The position numbers and the translations under genes are program-made. A DNA stretch of 64,000 bases from Streptomyces gardneri (GTDB lineage: Bacteria; Actinomycetota; Actinomycetes; Streptomycetales; Streptomycetaceae): positions 1 to 64,000 of the forward strand of contig NZ_BJMN01000022.1 of NCBI RefSeq assembly GCF_006539185.1, given 5' to 3'. Below the pieces are notes generated by a model. The model ran no database searches. It was not told the DNA's origin and saw nothing but the letters and a program-made list of their open reading frames with translations. Numbering within the stretch: position 1 is the stretch's first letter; each line of letters starts with the position of its first letter. Below are positions 33,326 to 43,646 of this stretch, piece after piece.

Positions 33326-35140
33326 CTACCGGCCACCCGCGGGCCGGACCACCATCGCCGAGCCGCCGCCCCTGCGGACCGTCTCCGCTGCGGCCACCCA
33401 GCGGCCGTCGGGCAGCCGCTGCACACCTGTGGCCGCGCCGATCTCCGGGTTCTGCCGGAAGCCGTGCCCGATGCCCTCAAGCTCGGCCTTCAGCGGGCTG
33501 TTCCACAGGCCGGGTTCGAGTTCGGTGGTGGCCTGGTTGCGCTGGCTCGCGCGGGGCGCGGCGATCGCGTCGACGAGCGGCAGGCCCCGGTCGACGACCC
33601 CGGTGAGGGTCTGGAGGACCGTCGTGATGATGGTCGCGCCGCCCGGCGAGCCGAGGGCGAGGACGGGCCGGTCATGCCGGTCGAGGACGATCGTCGGCGA
33701 GATCGAGGAGCGCGGGCGCTTGCCGGGCCCGGGCAGGTTCGGGTCGTGCACGGCCGGGTTCGCCGGGGCGAAGGAGAAGTCGGTCAGCTCGTTGTTGAGC
33801 AGGAAGCCCCGGCCGGGCACGGTGATCCCGCTGCCGCCGGTGGACTCGATGGTCAGGGTGTAGGCGACGACGTTGCCCCACTTGTCGGCGGCCGTCAGAT
33901 GAGTGGTGTTCTCGCCCTCGTACGTGGTCGGGGCCGCGGTCCCGCCGCTCGCGCAGGGCGCGGGGTCGCGGGGGTCGCCGGGCGCGAGCGGGCTGGTCAG
34001 GACGGCGTCGTCGCGGATCAGGCAGGCGCGGGAGTCGGCGTAGCGCTGGGAGAGCAGTTCGCGGGTCGGCACGGACTCGAAGGCCGGGTCGCCGACCCAG
34101 CGGCCCCGGTCGGCGAAGGCGATCCGGCTGGCCTCGATGAACCGGTGGAGATAGCCGGCCGGAGTGGCGGTGGCGAGGTCGGTGCCCTCCAGGATGTTGA
34201 GCGCCTCGCCGACGCTCGTACCGCCGGAGGAGGACGGCGCCATGCCGTAGACGTCGAGCCCGCGGTACGCGATCTTCGTCGGCTTGCGGAACTCGGTGCG
34301 GTACGCGCCGAGATCACGCACCGTCAGGTCGCCGGGGCGGACGGTCCGGGTGGCGCCCTCGCGGACGGGGGGCTTGCGGACGGTGTCGACGATGTCCCGG
34401 GCGAGGGGCCCCCGGTAGAGGGCCCCGATGCCTTCGCGGCCGAGCGTCTCGTACGTACGGGCCAGGTCGGGGTTCTTGAACACCGAACCGACCACGGGCA
34501 GTTGGCCGCCGGGCAGGAAGAGCTCGGAGGTGGCCGGGAAGTCGCGGAACCGGGCCTCGTTGGCGGCGGTCTGGGACCGGAAGGTGGGATCGACGGTGAA
34601 TCCCTCGCGGGCGAGCCGCTCGGCGGGCGCGAGGAGGGTGGACAGGCGTTTGCTGCCCCAGGCGTCGAGGGCGGTCTTCCAGGTCGCCGGGGTGCCGGGG
34701 GTGCCGACGCCGAGGCCGCTGGTCATGCCCTCCTCGAAGGGGATCGGCTTGCCGTTCTCCGTGAAGAGCTTCGCGTCGGCGGAGCGGGGTGCCGTCTCCC
34801 GGCCGTCGACGGTGTGGACCGTACGGCTCTTGGCGTCGTAGTACACGAAGTAGCCGCCGCCCCCGATCCCCGCGGAGTAGGGCTCGGTGACACCGAGCGC
34901 CGCGGCGACGGCGACGGCCGCGTCCACGGCGTTGCCGCCCTTGCGGAGGACCTCGATGCCGGCGGCCGAGGCGTCGGCGTCGACGCTGGCGACCGCTCCG
35001 CCGTAGCCGACCGCGACGGGCTCCTTGACGGGTGGCGGCGGGGCAGCCGGCGGCGACTGGGCCGGGGCGGCGGCGCCCATCGAGAGCACCGTCGCCGCGA
35101 TGGCGACAGCGGAGACCATTCCAGCGGCGGAGCGACGCAT
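33326..35140 (-). CDS. ggt: Gamma-glutamyltransferase
   Basis: Secreted N-terminal-nucleophile hydrolase that transfers or hydrolyses the gamma-glutamyl group of glutathione-like peptides. The 604-residue precursor has a signal peptide (MRRSAAGMVSAVAIAATVLS, cleavage near AAPAQS) and self-cleaves before the catalytic threonine in ENTTHLTAADKWGNVV at about residue 411. GRETAPRSADAKLF, YGMAPSSSGGTSVGEALNIL and the small-subunit GSPGGATIITTVLQ motif are present. Length is normal. It is convergent with map, 77 bases away, and divergent from the hypothetical gene at 35245. Confidence 0.93.
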   Translation of the reverse strand: MRRSAAGMVSAVAIAATVLSMGAAAPAQSPPAAPPPPVKEPVAVGYGGAVASVDADASAAGIEVLRKGGNAVDAAVAVAAALGVTEPYSAGIGGGGYFVYYDAKSRTVHTVDGRETAPRSADAKLFTENGKPIPFEEGMTSGLGVGTPGTPATWKTALDAWGSKRLSTLLAPAERLAREGFTVDPTFRSQTAANEARFRDFPATSELFLPGGQLPVVGSVFKNPDLARTYETLGREGIGALYRGPLARDIVDTVRKPPVREGATRTVRPGDLTVRDLGAYRTEFRKPTKIAYRGLDVYGMAPSSSGGTSVGEALNILEGTDLATATPAGYLHRFIEASRIAFADRGRWVGDPAFESVPTRELLSQRYADSRACLIRDDAVLTSPLAPGDPRDPAPCASGGTAAPTTYEGENTTHLTAADKWGNVVAYTLTIESTGGSGITVPGRGFLLNNELTDFSFAPANPAVHDPNLPGPGKRPRSSISPTIVLDRHDRPVLALGSPGGATIITTVLQTLTGVVDRGLPLVDAIAAPRASQRNQATTELEPGLWNSPLKAELEGIGHGFRQNPEIGAATGVQRLPDGRWVAAAETVRRGGGSAMVVRPAGGR

Positions 35141-35244
35141 TCCTACCTCCAGTCAACGACCGTCCGCGCAGCGTAACTTCCTCCCGCCCCTTCCGTCAGG
35201 ACCGCCTCGAACAAGGGACCGGTCCGCCGATAGCATGCGCGCCC

Positions 35245-35979
35245 ATGAACGAAGACGTGCGGAACATCGTGCTCGGGGTCCTGGCGACCGGGGTCAGCGC
35301 CTCCTTGGGATGGCTGGCCCGCACCTACCTCTGGCGGCGGGGGCTCCGCCGCAAGCAGGCCTTCTTCGGCCTGCCCTCCGGCTCGGAGTGCCTGCTCGTG
35401 GTGAACCGGCTGGCCGGCAGCGAGCGCAGCGTGCACGCCACCGATGTCTCGGCGCTGCTCGAACTGTCGGCGCTGGTCAAGGACTGCGGGGCACGCACCC
35501 GCATCGTGCAGCACGACACGGCCCGTCAGGGCCTGGGCGAGATAGCGGAGTTCTGCATCGGAGGCCCCTACTCCAACCGGCGCATGGCAGCCCATCTGCC
35601 GAACCTGCTGCCGGGACTCACGATGAACGTCGAGCAGGAACCGAGCGAGGACCGGGGGATGCTCACCGTGGCGGGCGAGACCTACCGCGCCGAGTGGGGA
35701 GTGACCGAGTACGTCGTCCTCGCCCGCCTCACCCGCGGCGAGGGCGTCCGTCCCGTGTTCCTCCTCTGCGGCCAGGCCGCGGTCACCAATCAGGCCGCGG
35801 CGAGACATCTGGCCCGCCACCACAAGGAGCTGGCCGGCAAGTACGGGGCGGACGGCTCCTTCGCGCTGCTCCTGAAGGTGGTCAACTCGCAGGCCTACGG
35901 CCCCGACGTCGTGGAGCTCGTCGCCGACGTCACACGGGCCGCGCTGTCGGCTCCTTCAGCCACACCGGCAGCGACTTGA
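35245..35979 (+). CDS. Membrane-anchored protein of unknown function
   Basis: ATG at 35245 (MNEDVRNIVLGVLATG) gives 244 residues. A single N-terminal hydrophobic segment (about 8-27, ending in basic RTYLWRRGLRRK) suggests a membrane anchor with a cytoplasmic domain. The soluble part has an alpha/beta pattern with ECLLVVNRLAGSERSVHATDV and FLLCGQAAVTNQAAARHLARHH, compatible with a Rossmann-like or SLOG-type nucleotide-sensing fold, which is only a guess. Related Streptomyces proteins are annotated as hypothetical. Its last 50 bases overlap the 3' end of the convergent P450 gene. Confidence 0.72.
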   Translation: MNEDVRNIVLGVLATGVSASLGWLARTYLWRRGLRRKQAFFGLPSGSECLLVVNRLAGSERSVHATDVSALLELSALVKDCGARTRIVQHDTARQGLGEIAEFCIGGPYSNRRMAAHLPNLLPGLTMNVEQEPSEDRGMLTVAGETYRAEWGVTEYVVLARLTRGEGVRPVFLLCGQAAVTNQAAARHLARHHKELAGKYGADGSFALLLKVVNSQAYGPDVVELVADVTRAALSAPSATPAAT

Positions 35980-37186
35980 TCCCGTTGATGAAGTTGGACA
36001 CCAGTCTGCGGGGCGGCCCGGCGAGCTCCACGCCTCCGCAGGCCGCGCGCGCCTCCTCGTACAGCACCCGGAGCTGAAGCCGGGCGAAGTGGGCGCCGAG
36101 GCAGACGTGCGGGCCGTCGCCGAAGGAGACGTGCGGGTTCGGGCTCCGTCCGAGGTCGAGGCGGTGGGGTGCGGCGAAGGCGCGCTCGTCGTGGTTGGCG
36201 GAGGCGTGGAAGACGACGACCTTGTCGCCCGCCGCGATCGCCTGCCCGGCGAGCACGGTGTCCCGGGCGGCCGTGCGGCGGAAGGACAGCACGGGCGGGT
36301 GCACGCGCAGGAGTTCGTCCACGGCCGTCTCCATGGAGACCTTCCCGCCCCACAGGCGGGCCTGCTCTCCGGGGTGTTCGGCGAGGGCGAGAAGTCCGCC
36401 GGGGGCGGCGCTGCGGACGGTGTCGTTGCCGGCGACGGTGAGCAGGAAGAAGAACATCTCCAGTTCGGCGTCGGCGAGTTCGGAGGTGGCGAGCGAGGTC
36501 ATCACGTCATCGGCGGGGTGCGTGCGCTTGTACGCGGCGAGTTCCTGCGCGTAGCCGAACATCTCGGCGAGCATCGCGGGCGACCGGGGGTTGACCGGCC
36601 GCCCCTCGGCGTCGAGGACGGGGGGCTCGTCGGGGTCCTGGTAGGCGATGACCCGTTCGGTCCAGGCGTGGAGCAGTCCCCGGTCGCTCGCGGGGATGCC
36701 GAGCAGGTCGGTGAGGTTGAGCAGGGCGTAGTCGTCGGTGACGGTCCGGACGAGGTCGACCTCGCCACCGGTCGCGACCGCCTCCCCGATCAGGCCTCGG
36801 GCCCGCTCCCGTGCGGTGGCGGCGAACCGCTCGATCCGTCCCGGCGTGAAGGCCCGGCTGACGAGCCGCCTCAACCTGCCGTGTTCCGGCGGGTCCTGGT
36901 TGAGCATCATGCGGCGGATGAACGGCAGGTCGGCGGGGTCGGGGTCGCGGATCTGAGTGGCACCGAGGGACGAGGAGTACGTGCGGGAGTCCTTGAGCAC
37001 CCGGACGACGTCGGAGTGGCGTGTGACCGCCCAGAATCCGGGTCCGGCGGGCCACCCCAGGATCTCCGGCTCCGCCTGCCGGGCGACGGGCGCGTGGTCG
37101 CGCAGCGCCCGGAAGCGGTCGTGCGGGATCCCGGCGGCGTAGATCCGCGGGTCGAAGACGTCCGGCACCTCGCTCGCGTCCCCCAC
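35930..37186 (-). CDS. Cytochrome P450
   Basis: Heme monooxygenase. The GTG at 37186 (VGDASEVPDVFDPRIYAAG) is the best start, with GGGAGG four bases upstream; the upstream ORF extension is not P450-like. The 418-residue protein has the I-helix AGNDTVR (usual AGxxTT changed to DTV), the ERR-type ExxR in VDELLRVHPP with FRRTAARD, and the heme loop FGDGPHVCLGAHFA with the cysteine ligand. It resembles class I bacterial P450s acting on terpenoid or steroid-like substrates (linalool 8-hydroxylase/CYP124-like pattern), but no ferredoxin or pathway gene is adjacent. It overlaps the convergent gene by 50 bases. Confidence 0.9.
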   Translation of the reverse strand: MGDASEVPDVFDPRIYAAGIPHDRFRALRDHAPVARQAEPEILGWPAGPGFWAVTRHSDVVRVLKDSRTYSSSLGATQIRDPDPADLPFIRRMMLNQDPPEHGRLRRLVSRAFTPGRIERFAATARERARGLIGEAVATGGEVDLVRTVTDDYALLNLTDLLGIPASDRGLLHAWTERVIAYQDPDEPPVLDAEGRPVNPRSPAMLAEMFGYAQELAAYKRTHPADDVMTSLATSELADAELEMFFFLLTVAGNDTVRSAAPGGLLALAEHPGEQARLWGGKVSMETAVDELLRVHPPVLSFRRTAARDTVLAGQAIAAGDKVVVFHASANHDERAFAAPHRLDLGRSPNPHVSFGDGPHVCLGAHFARLQLRVLYEEARAACGGVELAGPPRRLVSNFINGIKSLPVWLKEPTARPV

Positions 37187-37319
37187 CGCGCCTCCCGTCA
37201 GGAGTGGTCCAAGGGTGATGACGTATCCATCATGACAGCTCAGGGGCGGTTTTCGTAGGACTGATCGCACAGTCGCCGAGCCTTGTCCGGCCCCTTGCCC
37301 GGCTTCCAGAATCGCCGTC

Positions 37320-38573
37320 ATGAATCACTCCGAGAACGTCGATCACGATGCGGTACTGCGGGCGCGGACGATGCTCCTCGGGTCGGGCCGGCTGTCCCGG
37401 TCCCAAGAGGTCGAGGCCTACCGGGTGCTGGCGAAGGTGAGCCCGGCCGCCTATCTCCCGAAGCTGGTACAGGCGTTGACCTCGTACTGCTACGAGCCGG
37501 GGTTCCGGAACCGTCCGGACCTGCGGATCGTGGTGCACGCCGAGCAGGTGGAGGCCGCACGGGCCCTCGACACCTCCGAGCCGCAGGGGGCGAGGCTCCT
37601 CTGCTTGGCCCTGCACTCGTACCAGCACGCGCTGTTCGCTCTCGGACGGCGCGCCGAAGGGCTGGCGGTGTGCGAGGAGTTGGCCGCGGTGGCGCGGCAC
37701 AGTCTGGATCTTCGGGGCGCGGCGAGGAACGGGTTCGGGGGCCGGCTGGCGGCGGTCCTGGCCGAGGAGGGGCGGCACAGCGAGGCGGCGGACGTCTGCG
37801 CGCTGGACGCACGGGCCGCGCGGTCCGGGCCTTCCTTCGGCGACCTGGTGGCCTGGTCTGCCGCGCTGGATGCCGCAGGGCGGCACCAGGAGGCTCTGGA
37901 GGTGCGCGCCCGGCTCGTGGACGACACCCGACGCGAGGCCGAGGAGGGCTCGGCGCCGCGGGCCCTCGTCGTGTGGGCGCTGGTCCACCGCTCCAGGATG
38001 CTCGACGCCGCCGGGCGCGGCGGCGAGGCGCGCGCGGACCGGCAGGAGGTCCTCGCCCTCCTGGCCCGGCTCGCGCGGTCCGGCGACTCGAGCGATCCTG
38101 GCGACCTCCTCGCGCGTTGGGCGACCCTGCTCGCCCTGTCGGGCCGGGCCGTCGAGCCGGCCGGGTCTCGGGAGGCACCGGGGCCGCCGCTCGGCCATGA
38201 GCTCCGCGACTGGTCGAACGACACCTTCAGGGCGTACGTCGACGGCATCCCCGCACGCGCGGCGGAGGGCGACGACCCGCCGCTGGACACCCCGGCACTC
38301 GATCACCACCGGCTGACGCTCCGGTCGGCGCTCTTCGAGGTTCGGCACCCCCGGACCTACGAGGAGACGCTCCGCCCGCTCTTCGACGAAGGTGTCGCGC
38401 TCGCCCGCCGACGGCCGGCGGATCCGAGCGCGTGCGCCCGCGCGCTGACCGACCGCTCGACGTTCCTGGTGGCCGTCGAGCGGTACGAGGAGGCGCACGC
38501 CGACTTCCGGGAAGCCGTTGCCCTCCTGGACTCGGAGGCCGCCACCCCGACCCCAATCGTTACCCGCACGTAA
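37320..38573 (+). CDS. TPR-like protein of unknown function
   Basis: The 417-residue soluble protein is predicted to be mostly helical, with repeated pairs of small/large helices: ARLLCLALHSYQHALFALGRRAEGLAVCEEL, NGFGGRLAAVLAEEGRHSEAADV, SAALDAAGRHQEALEVRARL, RSRMLDAAGRGGEARADRQEVL, and a last copy near the C-terminus (ERYEEAHADFREAVALL). This is a TPR-type solenoid without a DNA-binding or enzymatic domain. Such proteins serve as interaction scaffolds; partner unknown. It is divergent from the P450 gene with 133 bases between. Confidence 0.72.
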   Translation: MNHSENVDHDAVLRARTMLLGSGRLSRSQEVEAYRVLAKVSPAAYLPKLVQALTSYCYEPGFRNRPDLRIVVHAEQVEAARALDTSEPQGARLLCLALHSYQHALFALGRRAEGLAVCEELAAVARHSLDLRGAARNGFGGRLAAVLAEEGRHSEAADVCALDARAARSGPSFGDLVAWSAALDAAGRHQEALEVRARLVDDTRREAEEGSAPRALVVWALVHRSRMLDAAGRGGEARADRQEVLALLARLARSGDSSDPGDLLARWATLLALSGRAVEPAGSREAPGPPLGHELRDWSNDTFRAYVDGIPARAAEGDDPPLDTPALDHHRLTLRSALFEVRHPRTYEETLRPLFDEGVALARRRPADPSACARALTDRSTFLVAVERYEEAHADFREAVALLDSEAATPTPIVTRT

Positions 38574-38686
38574 CTTACTCACTGGTTACCCCGGGTACGA
38601 CCTCGCGGTTACCGTCGGGTCACTTTCACTGCCCCCCATCAGTGCCCGTACTGCCTCCCCAGCAGTACCCCAGTGAGGAGTGACCC

Positions 38687-40237
38687 GTGCGACGCACACC
38701 CCTGGCCCTCGCCGTCTCGGCCGCTCTCGTGGCCGGGACGGCCCTCGCCCTGGCCCCCGCCGCCCAGGCCGCGGAGACCGGTATCCGTTTCGTCGACATC
38801 GCCGGGGAGGGCGGCACCGTCCTCAAGGCGAACGTCGTCACCCCCGCCGGCGCCGCCGCTTCGGCCCGCCTTCCCCTGATCGTGCTGCCCACGAGCTGGG
38901 CCATGCCCCAGATCGAGTACCTCGCCCAGGCCCAGAAGCTCGCCGACTCCGGTTACGTCGTGGTGAGTTACAACTCCCGCGGCTTCTGGCAGTCCGGAGG
39001 CGAGATCGAGACCGCCGGGCCGAAGGACGTCGCCGACGCCTCGAAGGTCATCGACTGGGCCCTCGCGAACACCCCGGCCGACGCCGACCGCGTCGGCATG
39101 GCGGGAGTCTCGTACGGCGCCGGGATCAGCCTGCTCGCCGCCGCGCACGACCCCAGGGTCAAGGCCGTCGCCGCGCTCAGCGGCTGGGCCGACCTCATCG
39201 AGTCCATCTACAGCGGCCGCACCCAGCACCTCCAGGCCGCCGCCCTGCTCGGCGGCGCCGGGTATCTCACAGGGCGGCCCGGCCCCGAACTCAAGGAGAT
39301 CCTGGGCGACTTCCTCTCGTCGAACCTCGACAAGGAGGACGAGATGATCGCCTGGGGCCGCAAGCGGTCCCCCGCCACGTACCTGGACCGGATCAACACC
39401 AACGGCGCCGCGATCATGCTCGGCAACGCCTGGGGCGACACCATCTTCCCGCCCAACCAGTACGCGAGCTTCTACGAGAAGCTCACCGGCCCCAAGCGGC
39501 TGGAGTTCCGCCCCGGCGACCACGCCACCGCCGAGGCCACCGGCATCCTCGGGCTCCCCAACGACACCTGGACCAACGCCCACCGCTGGTTCGACCACCA
39601 CCTCAAGGGCGTCGACAACGGCATCGACCGCGAGCAGCCCGTCCAGCTCAAGTCCCGCTCCACCAGCGGCTACGAGGGCTACCCGGACTGGAAGTCGGTC
39701 CACGCCAACCAGCGGAAGTTCGACCTCGACGGCACGCAGCGGATCTGGGCGAACGTCGACTCCGGCGCCAACGGCGGCATCACCCTGCTGACCAACCTCC
39801 TGGACCAGTTCCTCCGCACCCCGCCCACCGTCTCCGTCCCCCTGCTCCCCCGCGCCTTCGCCGGCGTGTGGCAGTCCGAGCGGTACGCCACCCCGCAGCG
39901 GGTGCGCGGCACGGCGAAGGTGCACACCACGGTCACCTCCACGAAGGAGAGCGGCACCCTCGTCGCGTACCTCTACGACGTGGGCCCCCTCGGCGTGGGC
40001 AAGCTGGTCAGCAACGCCCCGTACACCTTCCACGGCAAGACGCCGGGGCAGCCGTTCGCCGTCGATCTGGAGCTGTTCTCCACGGCGTACGACGTACCGG
40101 CCGGCCACCGGCTCGCCCTGGTCGTCGACACCGTCGACGCGCTCTACATCGAGCACAACCCGACCGGCGCGCAGCTGACCTTCTCCTCCCCGTCGGCCGA
40201 CCCGTCGTACGTGTCGGTACCGCTGCGGGAGAAGTGA
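38687..40237 (+). CDS. Secreted alpha/beta hydrolase, CocE/X-Pro dipeptidyl-peptidase-like
   Basis: GTG at 38687 with GAGGAG seven bases upstream. The 516-residue precursor has a Sec signal peptide ending in APAAQA. The oxyanion strand PLIVLPTSWAMP is at about 64-75 and the nucleophile elbow GVSYGAG at about 142-148, with the CocE-like acidic residue following, and a C-terminal galactose-binding-like beta domain typical of the X-Pro dipeptidyl-peptidase/CocE/NonD group (residues ~350-510, GYEGYPDWKS, VRGTAKVHTTVTS). It would act outside the cell on an ester or peptide; substrate unknown. Confidence 0.88.
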   Translation: MRRTPLALAVSAALVAGTALALAPAAQAAETGIRFVDIAGEGGTVLKANVVTPAGAAASARLPLIVLPTSWAMPQIEYLAQAQKLADSGYVVVSYNSRGFWQSGGEIETAGPKDVADASKVIDWALANTPADADRVGMAGVSYGAGISLLAAAHDPRVKAVAALSGWADLIESIYSGRTQHLQAAALLGGAGYLTGRPGPELKEILGDFLSSNLDKEDEMIAWGRKRSPATYLDRINTNGAAIMLGNAWGDTIFPPNQYASFYEKLTGPKRLEFRPGDHATAEATGILGLPNDTWTNAHRWFDHHLKGVDNGIDREQPVQLKSRSTSGYEGYPDWKSVHANQRKFDLDGTQRIWANVDSGANGGITLLTNLLDQFLRTPPTVSVPLLPRAFAGVWQSERYATPQRVRGTAKVHTTVTSTKESGTLVAYLYDVGPLGVGKLVSNAPYTFHGKTPGQPFAVDLELFSTAYDVPAGHRLALVVDTVDALYIEHNPTGAQLTFSSPSADPSYVSVPLREK

Positions 40238-40243
40238 TCACCG

Positions 40244-40297
40244 GCTGCTGCCGGGCGGGCAGGGCTTCACAGCAGCTACTGCGCTCCCGGCAGCAGC
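40244..40297. terminator. Long-stem hairpin between convergent genes
   Basis: Arms 40244-40255 and 40286-40297 are perfect 12-base inverted repeats (left arm GCTGCTGCCGGG) around a 30-base loop. The right arm falls inside the 3' end of the convergent permease gene. It could act as a terminator for both directions; the large loop weakens the case. Confidence 0.45.
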
Positions 40298-41133
40298 GTT
40301 CCCGGTTCGGCCGGCGCGACGTCCACGGCCTTTGTCTTCGGGTTGCGGCGCTCTCGGCGGGCCACCCAGGTGGCGAACCAGGAGAGCAGCATGCACATCC
40401 CGATGTAGATCGGTGAGATGACCAGCACGACGGGGATGAACGGCAGGTCGTAGTCGAGGTTCGACGCGATCAGCTTGCCGGCGTGCAGGAACTCCTCGTA
40501 GGTGATGAGAAAGCCGAGCGAGGTGTCCTTGAGGGCCACCACGAGCTGGCTGATGATGGCCGGCAGCATGGCGCGCACGGCCTGCGGCACGAGGACGTAG
40601 GTCATGACCTGCGTCTTGCGCATGCCGAGCGCGTACGCGGCCTCGCCCTGGCCGCGCGCGACGGCGTGGATGCCGGTGCGGAAGACCTCGGCGAGCACCG
40701 AGCCGTTGTAGAGGGTCAGTCCGGCGACGAGCGCGGGCAGCGGCTGCACCTTCAGCGCCACGAAAATGAAGAAGATCATCACGAGGACGGGCATCGCGCG
40801 GAAGAACTCGACGAGGAGGGTCGAGGTCCACCGCAGCACGCGGTGCTCGGAGAGCCGTCCGGCTGCGAGGACGGCACCCAGCGCGAGCGAGAGCACCGAG
40901 GCGTACGCGAAGGCCTTGAGGGTGTTGCCGAGGCCTTCGAGCAGGAGCTCCTGGATGCCCTCGTAGAGGAAGGGCGACCACTTGGTGGAGGTGAACTGCT
41001 CGGTGTCGAAGAGGAGATGGAGGAACCAGCCGGCCAGGGCCAGGATCACGACGGTGGACGCGAGGCCGTAGAGAAGGTGCCGCCGCCGGGCGTGCGGCCC
41101 GGGGATGTCGTAGAGGGCGGTGGACTCGGTCAT
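40276..41133 (-). CDS. Polar amino-acid ABC transporter permease (GluD-like)
   Basis: Membrane-spanning subunit of a HisMQ/GltJK-type importer. The 285-residue protein has about five hydrophobic segments, a long N-terminal cytoplasmic part (ARRRHLLYGLASTVVILALA), and the EAA motif that docks the ATPase (ARGQGEAAYALGMRKTQVMTY, about 168-188). The start overlaps the stop of the other permease gene by 4 bases. Last gene of the operon ATPase - binding protein - permease - permease, whose order equals gluABCD of Streptomyces, but this copy is not next to recA/recX, so it is likely a paralogue. Confidence 0.9.
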   Translation of the reverse strand: MTESTALYDIPGPHARRRHLLYGLASTVVILALAGWFLHLLFDTEQFTSTKWSPFLYEGIQELLLEGLGNTLKAFAYASVLSLALGAVLAAGRLSEHRVLRWTSTLLVEFFRAMPVLVMIFFIFVALKVQPLPALVAGLTLYNGSVLAEVFRTGIHAVARGQGEAAYALGMRKTQVMTYVLVPQAVRAMLPAIISQLVVALKDTSLGFLITYEEFLHAGKLIASNLDYDLPFIPVVLVISPIYIGMCMLLSWFATWVARRERRNPKTKAVDVAPAEPGTLLPGAQ

Positions 41134-41774
41134 CGGGCGACTCCCCAGCGCTTCTCCAGGACGTGGAAGATCGCGCTGATGGTGAGGGTGATGATCAGGT
41201 ATCCGACGGCGATCCAGACGAACGTCCAGACGATGTTGTAGCCGAGCTCGCTCAACGTCTTGTAGGTGCCGAGGAGTTCGGTGACGCTGAAGGCGCCGGC
41301 GATCGCCGAGTTCTTGGCGAGGGCGATCAGGGTGGAGCCGATGGGCGGGATGACCGTGCGGAAGGCCTGCGGCAGGACCACCGCCCCGAGGGTCTGGGTG
41401 AAGGTCATGCCCAGGCTGCGGGCCGCCTCTCCCTGGCCGCGCGGCACGGTGTTGATGCCGGAGCGCAGGACCTCGCAGATGAAGGCGGAGGTGTAGCAGC
41501 CGAGCGCGAGGACCGCGAACACCTCGAAGGGCAGGACGAGTCCGAAGCGTGGCAGGCCCAGCATCACCGCGAAGAAGAGCAGCGTCAGCGGGGTGTTGCG
41601 CAGGACGGTGACCCAGACCGTCCCGAAGACCCGGAAGGAGCCCACGGGCGCGACCCGGAACGAAGCCATGACGAAGCCCAGCACGAGGGCCAACGCCGAG
41701 GCGTAGACGGTCAGTTCGACGGTGCCGAGGAATCCCTCGCCGTAGAGCGAGAAGTTGTCGGTCAGGACGTCCAT
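41130..41774 (-). CDS. Polar amino-acid ABC transporter permease (GluC-like)
   Basis: Second membrane subunit. The ATG at 41774 (MDVLTDNFSLYGEGFLG) gives 214 residues; a GTG 9 bases upstream is possible, and the longer open frame is antisense noise over the binding-protein gene. It has about five membrane helices, the EAA loop PRGQGEAARSLGMTFTQT and the substrate-path segment FRTVIPPIGSTLIALAKNSAI. It starts 31 bases after the binding-protein gene and overlaps the following permease start by 4 bases. Confidence 0.9.
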   Translation of the reverse strand: MDVLTDNFSLYGEGFLGTVELTVYASALALVLGFVMASFRVAPVGSFRVFGTVWVTVLRNTPLTLLFFAVMLGLPRFGLVLPFEVFAVLALGCYTSAFICEVLRSGINTVPRGQGEAARSLGMTFTQTLGAVVLPQAFRTVIPPIGSTLIALAKNSAIAGAFSVTELLGTYKTLSELGYNIVWTFVWIAVGYLIITLTISAIFHVLEKRWGVAR

Positions 41775-41805
41775 GTCAGTGACTCCATGTGGGGGTCCCT
41801 CCGGA

Positions 41806-42723
41806 TCAGCTCGCCGGGTAGCGGTCGATGGCGGGCGGCGTCGGGGCGGGGACCCCGGAGAGGCCGAGGGTGGCGTCGTAGGCCTTCTTCCAGTCGCCGT
41901 TCTTCTCGTGGGCGGCGATGGCGTCGTCGAGGGCGAAGCGCAGGGCGTCATCGCCGTGCGGGACGCCGATGCCGTACGGCTCCTCGGAGAACGGCTTGCC
42001 GACGACCTTGAGTTCGTCGGGGACCTTGGCGGCGTACCCCATGAGGATCGTGTCGTCGGTGGTGACCGCGTCGACCTGGTAGGTCAGCAGGTTGTCCACG
42101 CAGACGGAGTAGGTGTCGTAGGCGACGAGTTCGGCCTTCGGGTAGTCCTTCTCGATGCGCTGGTACGGGGTGGATCCGGCGGCCGAGCAGACCCGCTTGC
42201 CGGCGAGGTCCTGGGGTCCGGTGATGTCGGTCTCGTCGGTGCGGACGAGGAGGGACTGGCCCGCCTGGTAGTAGGGGCCGGCGAAGCCGACGAGCTTCTT
42301 GCGGTTGTCGTTGATGGTGTAGGTGCCGACGTAGTAGTCGATCTGGCCGTTCTGCAGGGCGGTCTCGCGGTTGGCCGAGGCGATCGTGCGGAAGTCGATG
42401 CCGGCCGGTTCAAAGCCGAGGGAGGCCGCCATCATCTTGGCGATCTCGATGTCGAAGCCGGAGTAGCGGCCGGTGGCGGGGTCCTTCTCCCCCATGTACG
42501 GCTGGTCCTCCTTGGCGCCGACGACGAGCCGGCCGCGCTTCTTCGCTCGGTTCCAGGTACGTGAATCGGGCAGGGTGAAGCCCGACTGGACCTGGTAGAA
42601 GGGGAGTTGGTCGGGCTGCGGGCCCTTGACGGGCGGGCTGCCCGGACGGCCGCAGCCGCCGAGCGTCGCCGCGGCGGCGAGCAACAGGGCGAGCGCGGGC
42701 AGGGTCCGGTGCGTACGCTGCAT
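41806..42723 (-). CDS. Amino-acid ABC transporter substrate-binding lipoprotein
   Basis: Start ATG at 42723; 305 residues. Signal peptide MQRTHRTLPALALLLAAAAT ends in lipobox LGGC, so the mature protein is lipid-anchored outside the membrane. The PBP-II domain shows GRLVVGAKEDQPYMGEKD, SGFDIEIAKMMAASLGFEP, FRTIASANRETALQNGQIDYY and PYGIGVPHGDDALR, as in GluB/GlnH proteins that bind glutamate or glutamine. An unusually long 45-residue proline-rich linker joins the lipid anchor to the domain. It follows the ATPase gene by 14 bases. Confidence 0.9.
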   Translation of the reverse strand: MQRTHRTLPALALLLAAAATLGGCGRPGSPPVKGPQPDQLPFYQVQSGFTLPDSRTWNRAKKRGRLVVGAKEDQPYMGEKDPATGRYSGFDIEIAKMMAASLGFEPAGIDFRTIASANRETALQNGQIDYYVGTYTINDNRKKLVGFAGPYYQAGQSLLVRTDETDITGPQDLAGKRVCSAAGSTPYQRIEKDYPKAELVAYDTYSVCVDNLLTYQVDAVTTDDTILMGYAAKVPDELKVVGKPFSEEPYGIGVPHGDDALRFALDDAIAAHEKNGDWKKAYDATLGLSGVPAPTPPAIDRYPAS

Positions 42724-42737
42724 GGTTGCCGCCCCGC

Positions 42738-43484
<747 letters not shown>

Positions 43485-43646
43485 ACGCTGCCCTGCCCCA
43501 TTTCTCAGCGGTGTCGCGGTCAGCGCAAACTATCCACCAGAAAAAGGGACTTCACGGCCGACACGCATGAAACCGGAATAAGCCGTATTTACTGCAACAG
43601 GGTGGCGGGGGCAGGGGTGCGGAGGGGCTCGTAAGGGTGCGCCGCG

